A stretch of 64,000 bases of DNA from an uncultured Desulfosarcina sp. (lineage in GTDB: Bacteria; Desulfobacterota; Desulfobacteria; Desulfobacterales; Desulfosarcinaceae). The stretch spans positions 4,030,001 to 4,094,000 of the forward strand of contig NZ_OY764190.1 in the NCBI RefSeq assembly GCF_963668215.1, given 5' to 3'. Below, one piece after another: positions 16,676-25,690 of the stretch (within the stretch, counting starts at the first letter, position 1; every line of letters begins with the position of its first letter). The position numbers were made by a program, and so were the translations under genes. The notes beneath the pieces are model-generated. The model searched no databases. It was given only the letters and a program-made list of their open reading frames with translations, and had not been told where the DNA came from.

Positions 16676-18079
16676 CTACGGCAATACCATGGTGATAAAT
16701 ACCGTGGTTCCATCCCGGTCCACCAACAACAGGATCGTGTCGTCAGCACCGTGCCGATCGAAAATTTGCTTCAGCGATGCCACGTCCGCCACCGGCGACC
16801 GTTCTGCTTCGACGATGATGTCGCCCGGCTGCAGACCGGCCTCTTCCGCCGGCGATCCCGGTGCCACCTGGACGATCAACAGGCCCCGGGAACACCAAAG
16901 ACCATAGCCGCGGGCGATTTCGGGCGTCAGGGCCTGCAGGGCCAGACCCAGTTCCGGGCCGATGTCGATGCGGGCTTCGGCATCGGAAGGCTTTTCCTCG
17001 CTCATCTCCAGGGTGACCACTTTAACAGATAGCCGTTTGCCCTGGCGCACTACTTCCAGCATCACCGATTTGCCGATAGGCTTGGCCGCGACCATGAGGG
17101 GCAGCTCACGGGAGTTTTTTACGGGCTTGCCGTTCAAAGAGAGGATCACATCGCCGCGTTGGATGCCGGCCCTGGCTGCCGGACCGTCCGGCACCACGTC
17201 GGACACCAGGGCGCCGTATTCCGAATCGAGTCCGAGTTTGGTCTTCAGCGCCGGGGTGATGTCCTGGATGATAACGCCCAGGTAGGCACGCCGGACTTTG
17301 CCCTGGCGAAGCTGGGGCAGCAGATCCCTGACCATGTTGATGGGGATGGCGAATCCGATGCCGACGCTGCCGCCCGATTGGGAAAAGATGGCGGAATTGA
17401 TGCCGATGACCTCGCCGTTTATATTGAGGAGTGGACCGCCGCTGTTGCCGGGGTTGATGGAGGCGTCGGTCTGGATGAAGTTGTCGTAGGCTCCGGCGCC
17501 GATCTGGCGGTACTTGGCGCTGACGATGCCCGACGTCACCGTGTTGCCGAGGCCGAAGGGGTTGCCGATGGCCACCACCCAGTCGCCCACTTCCAGCGCG
17601 TCGGAATCGCCCAGGGGCAGAAACGGCAGGGGCTTGTCGGATTTGATGCGGATCAGCGCCACATCGGTTTTGGGATCACGGCCGACGATATCGGCCTTGA
17701 ACTCCCGTTCATCGGCCAGCTTGACCTTCAATTCCGTCGTATCTTCCACCACGTGATTGTTGGTCAGGATCAACCCGTCCCTGTCGATGATAAAACCGGT
17801 GCCCAAGGCTCCCTGGCGGTATTCGCGGGGCATGCGGTTCCCGAAATAGTGGTCGAAGAAATCCTTGAAGGGGTCGTCCGGACCGAATGGCGACTGCTCC
17901 TGGTCGGAAGCCTGAACCAGCTTGGTGGCCACGATGTTGACCACGCCGGGACCGGTTTTTTTGACCAGCCCCGAAAAAGAGGATTGGAAGTGGTTGGCAG
18001 CACCGATGACAGGCGGAACAGCGACCAGGATCAGGGCCACGGTGGCGAAACGTATGGCAAAAAGGAGGCTTCTTTTCAT
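16676..18079 (-). CDS. degP: periplasmic serine protease, Do/DegP family
   Basis: A 467-residue HtrA protease. After a signal segment (about 1-27, ending VIGAA), the trypsin-like domain carries the triad His109 (LTNNHVVED), Asp139 (DVALIRI) and Ser213 (NPGNSGGPL). A flexible region DHYFGNRMP corresponds to the LA loop. Two PDZ domains follow (about 265-360 with YLGVIIQDI; 385-467 with SPAEEAGLQPGDIIVEAE). Such enzymes degrade and refold misfolded envelope proteins. The ATG at 18079 is preferred over an upstream open extension because the signal peptide begins there. The universal stress gene ends 26 bases upstream. Confidence 0.94.
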   Translation of the reverse strand: MKRSLLFAIRFATVALILVAVPPVIGAANHFQSSFSGLVKKTGPGVVNIVATKLVQASDQEQSPFGPDDPFKDFFDHYFGNRMPREYRQGALGTGFIIDRDGLILTNNHVVEDTTELKVKLADEREFKADIVGRDPKTDVALIRIKSDKPLPFLPLGDSDALEVGDWVVAIGNPFGLGNTVTSGIVSAKYRQIGAGAYDNFIQTDASINPGNSGGPLLNINGEVIGINSAIFSQSGGSVGIGFAIPINMVRDLLPQLRQGKVRRAYLGVIIQDITPALKTKLGLDSEYGALVSDVVPDGPAARAGIQRGDVILSLNGKPVKNSRELPLMVAAKPIGKSVMLEVVRQGKRLSVKVVTLEMSEEKPSDAEARIDIGPELGLALQALTPEIARGYGLWCSRGLLIVQVAPGSPAEEAGLQPGDIIVEAERSPVADVASLKQIFDRHGADDTILLLVDRDGTTVFITMVLP

Positions 18080-18105
18080 CGGTTGTCCCTCTCTCGAGCC
18101 TTCGG

Positions 18106-18558
18106 TCAGACCGTCGTGTCCCGCTTGACCACCAGGACCGGGCGCCGGCACTTGCGGATGACACGGTCGGAGACAGACCCCAACAGGACCTCGCCCAGGT
18201 TGGTGCGGCCGTGTGATCCGATCACGATCACCGAGGGGGACTCCGCCTCTTCCACGGCAAGAATTTTCTGCCATGGGAATCCGGTTTTGACGAGGCAGGT
18301 CACCTTGAAACCAATGGCTTCCAGATCCCTGCGCATCTCCGCCATGGATTCATCGGCGACCTCCCGGGCCTTGCTGCGCCAATTTTCGATGTCGCTTTCG
18401 AGCATGGCATGCCGCATCAAACCATCGATGATGCGCTGATTGATCACGTGAAGGATTACCACTTCCTGGCTGCCCGCCTCCTTGAGTTGCTTGATGTAAT
18501 CCAGAGCCTTGGTGGCAACATCGGAAAAGTCGGTGGGATAAAGAATCTTGCCGAACAT
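18106..18558 (-). CDS. universal stress protein (UspA family)
   Basis: A 150-residue cytoplasmic Usp. It starts with KILYPTDFSDVATKAL and has the ATP-binding signature G-x2-G-x9-G-S/T as IGSHGRTNLGEVLLGSVSD near residues 116-134, so it is probably a nucleotide-binding Usp. The start is the ATG at 18558 with AGGAG about 7 bases upstream; a GTG 6 bases earlier is too close to that site. It reads into the DegP gene 26 bases downstream. Confidence 0.92.
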   Translation of the reverse strand: MFGKILYPTDFSDVATKALDYIKQLKEAGSQEVVILHVINQRIIDGLMRHAMLESDIENWRSKAREVADESMAEMRRDLEAIGFKVTCLVKTGFPWQKILAVEEAESPSVIVIGSHGRTNLGEVLLGSVSDRVIRKCRRPVLVVKRDTTV

Positions 18559-18668
18559 GGGCACTCTCCTTTGGTTGGTCGGATTTAGTGTTTTTGCACG
18601 GTAACATTGGGATTTTTGCTAATATTCTCTATGGGCCTTGTTATACTGCCGCCTTGGGGATTGACTCT

Positions 18669-19184
18669 TCAGTGCATTGGCTTGCGTGAAGCCGCCAGCA
18701 GGCGCGATTGAAAAGCCACCCCCGCGGCCGCGATACCCACAAACAGCCATGGTGCGTAAGGGAGCCCACTTCCGCCGATGGCCTCCACGATAAAAGCGGC
18801 GCCCACCATTGACGAAAGGACCACCAGCGCCCAGTCGAAGAACAGGACCAGGGTTACCGCACCGATGATACCTCCGATAAGAGCGATCAGTCCGTTGACG
18901 GTGTATCCCAACATCGCTACCAGTTGCAGGGCAAGGATCCCGCCAGCGACAAAACCGCCGATGGCCACGGCCAGATGCTGCAAAAACAGCGCCAGTACCG
19001 CCCCGAAAAATCCACAAACCAGTCCGGCGGCCCAGAGCATCCAGAAGGGCTGTTGTGCCCAAATCGTTTGGGCCGTCTGAAGGCCCGCAACAAAGCCCAC
19101 CACACCGACAAACATCCAGAACAGCCTCCAGCCCAGCGTCAGGAGCAGAATGCCCACGACGATTGTAAACACCTGCTGCATCAT
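18669..19184 (-). CDS. DUF4203-like multi-pass membrane protein
   Basis: A 171-residue hydrophobic protein with about seven closely packed membrane segments and very short loops, rich in Gly and Ala (GWRLFWMFVGVVGFVAGL, GLVCGFFGAVLALFLQ, VNGLIALIGGIIGAV). This resembles the TMEM198/TM7S3-like DUF4203 group, function unknown in bacteria. AGGAGG precedes two adjacent ATGs, at 19184 and 19181; the second has the better spacing. It stands alone between the Usp and the efflux operon. Confidence 0.72.
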   Translation of the reverse strand: MMQQVFTIVVGILLLTLGWRLFWMFVGVVGFVAGLQTAQTIWAQQPFWMLWAAGLVCGFFGAVLALFLQHLAVAIGGFVAGGILALQLVAMLGYTVNGLIALIGGIIGAVTLVLFFDWALVVLSSMVGAAFIVEAIGGSGLPYAPWLFVGIAAAGVAFQSRLLAASRKPMH

Positions 19185-19485
19185 ATTTCCTCCTGTGATC
19201 GTTGTTTGAACCGGAACTTGCAGTACCGGTCGCAGGGTGCAGGTCAACAGCCGCGCTCCGATGCTCTGGGGCCCGAGCGCCTCGATCTCCGGTTTGCCCT
19301 TAGACGTTATGTAGACTTCAAGACGGGGTTGGGCCGTCGGCAAGAATTTACATCCCCATTTGATACACCGGACAAGCAGACAATCGGCAGCCGATGTGTA
19401 TCGTCAGCGCCGACCGGCAGGAAAATACGGCAATACGATAAAATGAAGGAGCCATGTAGAATTTTAACGCGGGTTGCCACGGCAT
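19185..19485. other. intergenic leader, no gene seen
   Basis: About 300 bases between the end of the efflux pump gene and the start of the DUF4203-like gene, both on the minus strand. It presumably holds the end of the efflux transcript and the promoter of the next gene. I saw no T-run hairpin or recognisable operator. Confidence 0.4.
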
Positions 19486-22400
19486 TTACGGGTTGCCGGA
19501 AAACTCCCGCTCCGCGGCGATCCCCACCGTGCGCTGCAATTCGGCCATGGCCAGATACTGTCCGATCCGCGCTTTCACAAGGTCGACTTCGGCCTGAACG
19601 TGCGCCACTTCCAGATCCGCATAGGCCGCTTCGGTAATCAGGCCGGTCCGTTGCTGGTCGCCGCCGATGCGCAGACGCTCCTCCCGGACGGCGACGGCCG
19701 CCCGGGCCAGGTCCAGGGTTTCCCCGGCCCGGGTCAGCTTGCGATAGGCCTTGCCCACGTCAACGGCGATGCGGCGTTTGAGCCGCTCCACGTTCCGGCA
19801 GGCCTGGTCATGCTGGGCCCTGCGCTGGGCCATTACCGCCCCGCGCTTGCCCCAATCGAAGATATCCCACTCCATCACGACGCCGGCGGCGCCGATGTCC
19901 TGATCGACATAGGGAATGCCGTCCTGATAAATATAGCTGCCGAACAGCCCGATGTCGGGGATGTAATCGTAGCGGGCCGCGTCGACGGCCCCATCAGCCT
20001 TGTTAATGGCTTCCCGGGCCGCACGAAGCTCGGGATTCAGGCAATACGCGCTTTCGATGTATTCGGACTCGGACTGGATCGCCGGAAGGCCGGGCAAACC
20101 GCCGACAGGTTCGAAGCGGGTGTCTAAGGGCATGCCGGTCAAATCGCTCAGATCGCCATCGATGTCGCCGATTTGATGCTCGGCTTCCAGCAGGGACTGT
20201 CTGGCCTGCAATCGCTGGATCCTGGCGCCGTCGACGGCGACCTTCAGAACATTTCCGGCGGCCAGCGCATCGGCGGATTCCTTGATGCGGGCATCGGCGG
20301 CCCGCATGCCGGCCCGGGCCAGGTCTTTCTGCTTTTCCGCCATAAGCCGCCCGCAAACCAGCTTTTTGGCCAGCAGAACGATATCGGCCGTGGTTTTGCA
20401 CAGGTTTTTCTCGGCGATGTGCCGGTCGGCAACGGCGATCCTTTCCGCGGCCCCGACCTTCAGAAGCTGGGTCAGCGGCTGACGCAGGGTCAGGGCGTTG
20501 GCAAACGTGCTGTTGGACTCTTTTTCGATTTCTATGGTTTCCGTGGGAAACGCCCCCAGGATCGGCACAGTTCCCAGGGAGCCGGCAGGCAGCGAAGCAA
20601 CATTGCTGTCGCTGAGAACCGCGTATACGGAGTAATCGGACAGGAGGGGAAGGTACTCCGCCTTCACCGCGTCTTCCCTGGCCCTGGTTTCCCGGACCCT
20701 GGCCCGCTCGATGGCCAGAACCGCGTTCTGCCCGATGGCCTTCTCGACGATTTCGTCCAGGCTCAGTCGCACGGTTTCGGCTTTGGCGGGCGCGGCCGTC
20801 CAGAGGACCGACCCGGTGAAAAGGAGAACCGCGGCGACGGGCACCGCGGTTTTCCAGCGGAGTTTGTGGATCAGGACGTAAATGGCCGGCACCACCAGCA
20901 GGGTGAAAAACATGGAGGCGATCAGCCCCATGGCGATGACGCTGGCCAAAGGGCTCCACAGGCTCGATCCGGACAGGATCATGGGCGTAACGCCCACGGC
21001 GGCGGCCATGCTGGTGAGAAAAATGGGCCGGAGCCGGCGCTGCCCGGCCTCGATGGCGGCCTGCTCCAGCGGGTGCCCCTCGGCCATTTTCTCCCGGATG
21101 TATTCGACGAGGATAATGGCATTGCGCACCACGATCCCGCAAAGGCTGATAAACCCCATGAAAGCGGTGAACCCGAAGGCGTTGCCGGTCAGGATGAGCC
21201 CGACCACGCCGCCGGGCACCATCAGGGAGATGGAGGCCATGACGACCAGTGGGTCGGAAAGGTTTCTGAATTGCAGTAAAAGCACGATGAAAATGGCCAG
21301 CAGGCTGATACCCAGGGCCTTGAGCATTTCCGGGAACGTCTCGTCCTGGTTCTGCTTCTCTCCGCCATAGTCGATCTGGTAGCCGACGGGAAGCGTGATG
21401 GCATCGATCTTGGGCCGTACTTTTCCTAAAAGCGCCGAGGCGTAGAAACCCTGTTTGGTGAACGCGCGCACCGTGATGGTCCGCACCCCGTTGCGGCGCA
21501 CGATGCGCCCGCTTTCCCAGCCGGGGCTCAAGCTGCCGATGGCCCGCACGGGAACGCTGGCATGTGTGACCGGCGAGGTGACATAGGTGTTTCCCACACT
21601 GGCAAAGGAGGCGCGCTCGCCCCCGTCCAGCCTGAGCACGATGGTGATCGGACGGTCCCCTTCCCAGAAAACGCTTACCGGCAGACCGTCAAAGGCGCCC
21701 GCGAGGGTCCTGGCCACGGAGGCATTGGTCAGCCCCAGGCGGTTGGCCAGTTCGTTGTCGATATTCAGATCCACCATGAAGGTGTCGTTGTACCAGTCCC
21801 GGTGAACGTAAAGGGCCTCCGGCTCGGCGGAGACGATCGCCCGCACCTCGTCTCCCAGGCTCTTCAGTTCATCGATGGAATCGCCGGAGATGCGGACTTC
21901 CACGGGCGCTTCCATGATATTGCCCTGCTGGAGTTCCTTGACCACCACCATGGCTTCCGGCACCGCCCCGGCCAGCAGGGTGCCCAATTCGGCCACCATG
22001 GCCGGCGTCTGCCGCTCGTCCCTGTTCATCACCACCAACTGGGCGTAGGCGGCATCCGGCTGCTGGGGATTGACGTTGTAATAAAATCGCGGCGCGCTCT
22101 GCCCGATAAAGCTCGAATACTGCACCACGTCTTTTTGTTCGGCCAGGCAGGCCTCAATGCGGCGCACGGCGGCGTCGGTGGCCTCGATGCGGGTGCCCTG
22201 GCGCATCCAGACATCGATCACGAACTGGTTGCGTTCGGCCGTGGGGAAAAACTGCCGCGGAACGAACTTCATCAGCCAGACGCCCAGCACCACGGCGCCG
22301 ATGCCGATGATCACCGCCAGGCCCTTGTGGCGCATCAGGACGACAATCGTTTGGCCGTATCCGCGCTGCAAAAGGTCCAGAAAGCTGCCATGCTTCTTCT

Positions 22401-23919
22401 TTTTGCCGGTATCGTCGCCGGCCTTGGCGGTTTTCAATCCCCGGCGGATGAAAAAGCGGCAGAGAATGGGCGTCAGCATCAGGGCCACGACAAAGGAAAC
22501 GGTCAGGGCGATGGCCACGGTCTGGGGCAATGCCTCGATGAACTCCCCCGAGGAGCCCGGGAGGATGAGCAGCGGCAAAAACGAGCAGATGATCGTCACC
22601 GTGGCGGTGAACACCGGCACCACGATGTCGCTGGCCGAGCGCCAGGCCGCTTCGGATCGCGGCACGCCGTTGTCGAGCAGCTCCACGTAATTGTCGGCGA
22701 TGACGATGGCGTCGTCCACGACGATGCCCAGCACCACGATCAGGGCGGCGATGGACACCTGGTGCAGTTCGATGCCGAAGGCGTTCATCAGGCCCAGGGT
22801 GGTGAGCAGGGTGACCGGGATGGCCAGGGCCGCGATCACGGCCACGCGAACGGGCAGGAGGATAATGGTCACCAGGATCACCGACCCGATGGCCAGCATG
22901 ATCTCACGGCTGAGGGAGCCGATACGTTTTTTGACCACGGACGGTTGATCGGCGATCAGGTCGAGGGAAAGGTCCGGCGGCAGGATCGTTTCCAGACGCC
23001 GGAACACCTCGGCGATACTTTCGCCCAGGTGCACGATGTTCTTGTCCTTCTGCATTTCCACGGAAAGCAGGATGGCGGGCTCGCCGTTATGCCGCACCAG
23101 AAAGGTGGGGTCGAGATAACGCCGCTCGACCGCTGCAAAGTCGCGGACATAAACCGGCTCTCCGCCGCGGGTGACCGTGACCAGAACATCCTTGACCTCT
23201 TGCTCCGAGTCGAAGGCGCCGCTGGCGCGCAGGGGTACGTAATCGCTGCCGGCGTCCACGCCCCCCGAACCGGTAATCACATTGCGCTGCTGAAGGGCCC
23301 GGATGACCTGCATGGGATCGGTGACATACTGGGAAAGGCGCGCCAGCGAGGTGGTGACCCACACCTGCTCGGCCTGCTGCCCGTACACGGCCATTTTCCC
23401 GATGTCGCGGATCTTGCGCAGTTCGTCCTGGATGCGGTCCACATGGTCCCGCAGCTCCCGGTAGCCGTAGCGCTTGCCGTGTACGGCGATAAGCATGGCC
23501 ACGGTATCCCCGAAATCGGAATTGACGATGGGCCCTCGCACCCCGTCGGGCATCTCGGTGTTGCGCAGGACAATGAGTTCATGGCGCAGCTTGGCCCAGA
23601 AGGCGTCCGCGTCGGTGACGCTGTCCTCAAGCTCCACGTTGATGATCGACAGCCCGTGGCTGCTGGTGGAAAAGGTCTTGTCCTTGCGAACTTCGGGAAA
23701 CTTGAAAATATGCTTTTCGATGGGCCGGGTGACCTGCTCCTCGACCTGCTCGGCGGTGGCGCCGGGGTACTGGGCCAGAACGAGTCCGATGCGAATGTTG
23801 ATGGAAGGGTCCTCGGTGCGCGGCATATCGAGAAACGCATGCAGCCCGAGAGCTACGAACAGGGCCGTGAACACCAGGGACACCACCGGGAAGCGCAAAA
23901 TCCCCTTGATCGGATTCAT
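19486..23919 (-). CDS. RND efflux pump fused to TolC-like outer-membrane channel
   Basis: A 1477-residue fusion. Residues 1 to about 1020 form a complete RND permease: TM1 (FPVVSLVFTALFVALGLHAF), two large periplasmic loops, and TM4 with the proton-relay VVDDAIVIADNYVEL. The closing helices end FFTLLVVPAIYVLIHKLR. Next, about residues 1022-1046 read as a signal peptide: a short basic stretch RWK, hydrophobic VPVAAVLLFTGSVLW, then APAKA before Glu. The remaining 430 residues are a full-length outer-membrane factor (VRLSLDEIVEKAIGQN at its start, coiled-coil repeats). Processing at APAKA would release a channel of normal size (inference). Its start overlaps the adaptor gene's stop by 4 bases (ATGA). 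Substrate unknown. Confidence 0.93.
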   Translation of the reverse strand: MNPIKGILRFPVVSLVFTALFVALGLHAFLDMPRTEDPSINIRIGLVLAQYPGATAEQVEEQVTRPIEKHIFKFPEVRKDKTFSTSSHGLSIINVELEDSVTDADAFWAKLRHELIVLRNTEMPDGVRGPIVNSDFGDTVAMLIAVHGKRYGYRELRDHVDRIQDELRKIRDIGKMAVYGQQAEQVWVTTSLARLSQYVTDPMQVIRALQQRNVITGSGGVDAGSDYVPLRASGAFDSEQEVKDVLVTVTRGGEPVYVRDFAAVERRYLDPTFLVRHNGEPAILLSVEMQKDKNIVHLGESIAEVFRRLETILPPDLSLDLIADQPSVVKKRIGSLSREIMLAIGSVILVTIILLPVRVAVIAALAIPVTLLTTLGLMNAFGIELHQVSIAALIVVLGIVVDDAIVIADNYVELLDNGVPRSEAAWRSASDIVVPVFTATVTIICSFLPLLILPGSSGEFIEALPQTVAIALTVSFVVALMLTPILCRFFIRRGLKTAKAGDDTGKKKKHGSFLDLLQRGYGQTIVVLMRHKGLAVIIGIGAVVLGVWLMKFVPRQFFPTAERNQFVIDVWMRQGTRIEATDAAVRRIEACLAEQKDVVQYSSFIGQSAPRFYYNVNPQQPDAAYAQLVVMNRDERQTPAMVAELGTLLAGAVPEAMVVVKELQQGNIMEAPVEVRISGDSIDELKSLGDEVRAIVSAEPEALYVHRDWYNDTFMVDLNIDNELANRLGLTNASVARTLAGAFDGLPVSVFWEGDRPITIVLRLDGGERASFASVGNTYVTSPVTHASVPVRAIGSLSPGWESGRIVRRNGVRTITVRAFTKQGFYASALLGKVRPKIDAITLPVGYQIDYGGEKQNQDETFPEMLKALGISLLAIFIVLLLQFRNLSDPLVVMASISLMVPGGVVGLILTGNAFGFTAFMGFISLCGIVVRNAIILVEYIREKMAEGHPLEQAAIEAGQRRLRPIFLTSMAAAVGVTPMILSGSSLWSPLASVIAMGLIASMFFTLLVVPAIYVLIHKLRWKTAVPVAAVLLFTGSVLWTAAPAKAETVRLSLDEIVEKAIGQNAVLAIERARVRETRAREDAVKAEYLPLLSDYSVYAVLSDSNVASLPAGSLGTVPILGAFPTETIEIEKESNSTFANALTLRQPLTQLLKVGAAERIAVADRHIAEKNLCKTTADIVLLAKKLVCGRLMAEKQKDLARAGMRAADARIKESADALAAGNVLKVAVDGARIQRLQARQSLLEAEHQIGDIDGDLSDLTGMPLDTRFEPVGGLPGLPAIQSESEYIESAYCLNPELRAAREAINKADGAVDAARYDYIPDIGLFGSYIYQDGIPYVDQDIGAAGVVMEWDIFDWGKRGAVMAQRRAQHDQACRNVERLKRRIAVDVGKAYRKLTRAGETLDLARAAVAVREERLRIGGDQQRTGLITEAAYADLEVAHVQAEVDLVKARIGQYLAMAELQRTVGIAAEREFSGNP

Positions 23920-25097
23920 GAAGCCTTCCCCTGGGCGGGCACGGAACTGCCTGCGCCCGCGGTGACCGACACCCTGGCCCCATCCCTGAGTTTGTCCTGC
24001 CCGGCCACGACCACCTGCTCGTCACCGGAAAGTCCGGAAACGATCGTCACCTTTTGCCCCAGCACCCGGCCGACGGTCACGCGGGTTCCGTAAACGCACT
24101 GCCTGTCCGGATAATAGACGTATACTATCGTGATTTTCCGGGGGTCCCGGACAATGGCGGTAGCCGGCAGGACCATGGCTTCCATCTGCTCGCCGACGTC
24201 GATGCCGGCTTTGGCCACCATGCCCAGCCGGAGCCGGTGCTCCGGGTTGGGCACCAGGATGCGCGTCATGTAGGTACGGGTTTCCGGATCGGCGCCCACA
24301 TTGACCAGCCGTACGGTGCCCTCGAAAGTCTCCCCGCCAAGGGCCGCAACGGTAATCGCGGCCTTCTGGCCGGCCCGCACCCGGGCGATGTCCGTTTCGG
24401 GCACGCCCACCTGGATTTCGACCGGATCCAGGGTGGCGATCTCGAAGGCCGGCATTCCGGCTGAGACCGTCTGCCCGGGTTCCACCATCCGACGGGTGAC
24501 GAACCCGTCCATCGGCGCTTTCAGACTCGCGTCGGCAAGCCGTTTTTGCTGGATGGCAAGGCCGGCCTCGGCCTCTTCCAGTTTGGATTCGGAAAGACGC
24601 CACTTGGCCTCGAACTTTTCAAAGTCGTTGGGCGCCAGACTTTTTCGTTCGAAAAGATAGCGCATGCGCGCCAATTCGTCCGCGGCCTGTTTGCGGGCGA
24701 TGCGCGCCTCCGATACCTGGGCGGCCGCCGCCTTGACGGCCAACCGGTAATCCACCGGATCGATGGCCGCCAGAACCTGGCCGCAGGTAACGAGATCGCC
24801 TTCCCGCGGTTCCACCCGGATCACCTTGCCCGCCACCAGAAAGGCGACCCGGACGGGGTTGTCCTTTGATACCACCGATCCGCTGACGTCCACCGTCCGG
24901 TCCTGGACGACCCGTTCGACCGCGGCTACCGCGATGGGAACCGGATCGGGCGCGACGCTGTCCACCGGTTTCTTATCGGAACAGGCGGCAATCAACAGTA
25001 CCGCTAATACAAACAGAATCGTACGCGCCGAAAACAAGGATCGAATCCCGCCTTCGCCGGGTTGTCGGCTTTTGACATCGTTGTTGTCGAATGACAT
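23916..25097 (-). CDS. RND efflux periplasmic adaptor (membrane fusion protein), lipoprotein
   Basis: A 393-residue adaptor linking the pump to the outer-membrane channel. After a 25-residue cytoplasmic lead, the segment TILFVLAVLLIAAC gives a lipobox (IAAC), so the protein is probably lipid-anchored. The lipoyl half-motif VAFLVAGKVIRVEPREGDLV, a coiled-coil hairpin (about 125-190) and the second half APMDGFVTRRMVEPGQTV follow, then beta-barrel and membrane-proximal domains. It is the first gene of a two-gene unit; no separate outer-membrane factor gene follows, in agreement with the fusion downstream. Confidence 0.93.
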   Translation of the reverse strand: MSFDNNDVKSRQPGEGGIRSLFSARTILFVLAVLLIAACSDKKPVDSVAPDPVPIAVAAVERVVQDRTVDVSGSVVSKDNPVRVAFLVAGKVIRVEPREGDLVTCGQVLAAIDPVDYRLAVKAAAAQVSEARIARKQAADELARMRYLFERKSLAPNDFEKFEAKWRLSESKLEEAEAGLAIQQKRLADASLKAPMDGFVTRRMVEPGQTVSAGMPAFEIATLDPVEIQVGVPETDIARVRAGQKAAITVAALGGETFEGTVRLVNVGADPETRTYMTRILVPNPEHRLRLGMVAKAGIDVGEQMEAMVLPATAIVRDPRKITIVYVYYPDRQCVYGTRVTVGRVLGQKVTIVSGLSGDEQVVVAGQDKLRDGARVSVTAGAGSSVPAQGKAS

Positions 25098-25690
25098 TTC
25101 TCTTCCCTATTGGATGCAGCGTTTTTCAAGGTGGTATTGCGGTGCGGCTCCCAACGCCAACAGGCGGTTCGGATTTGTGCCGGAAGGACTCCGTGTTCGG
25201 CGGAATGGAGGAAAGCAACTATAATTTTCCGGCTATCATAATGCCATGGATTATTCAAACCTAAAGTAGGCGTTTCTCTTTTTCGAAAAATAAAAATAGG
25301 TCATGATTTCAGTACGTTGTTTGCGGTTTTGCTTCTCAAAAGGCGAAACCCTTCGGGATTGCCGATCTCACCGCATCTTCGGCGTTAGCCGCCGTGGCGC
25401 ATAGCCGACTATAGCGCAACGACGGCTGCCTTGAACCTGCGGCAAGCTCGACAATCGCCTGCTTTAGGTCAAAACAATATTTCCAGGCCATGTAACCGCG
25501 CCGATCCTGTCTCGTAGCAGCAAGGGGCGAACACAATTCCGCGCCACATGATCGAGGTCCATATCCGAAGTTGACAATCGGTACCGGTTGAGGCATTTGA
25601 TTTGCCGAAACAAAGCAGGATGGTGTTTTTCGCGGCCTGGATGATTACGGGGACCTATAAAGTCGATTGATCCCAATGGAGGGACCTTCC
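25098..25690. other. intergenic region between efflux operon and glgP
   Basis: About 590 bases between divergent genes, so it must hold both promoters. The part from 25100 to 25300 is AT-richer. The part at 25336-25600 has coding-like composition and a minus-strand open frame (CFDLKQAIVELAAGSRQP), but no ribosome-binding site, membrane or domain pattern supports a gene. It could be an eroded gene or a dispersed intergenic repeat. Confidence 0.45.

Noticed and set aside
21562..24093. An 843-codon open frame antisense to the RND pump
   Set aside because: Shadow of the pump gene; the peptide is His/Asp/Gly-rich without structure.
25336..25596. Minus-strand 86-codon frame upstream of glgP
   Set aside because: No ribosome-binding site or recognisable domain; it could be a repeat or relic.
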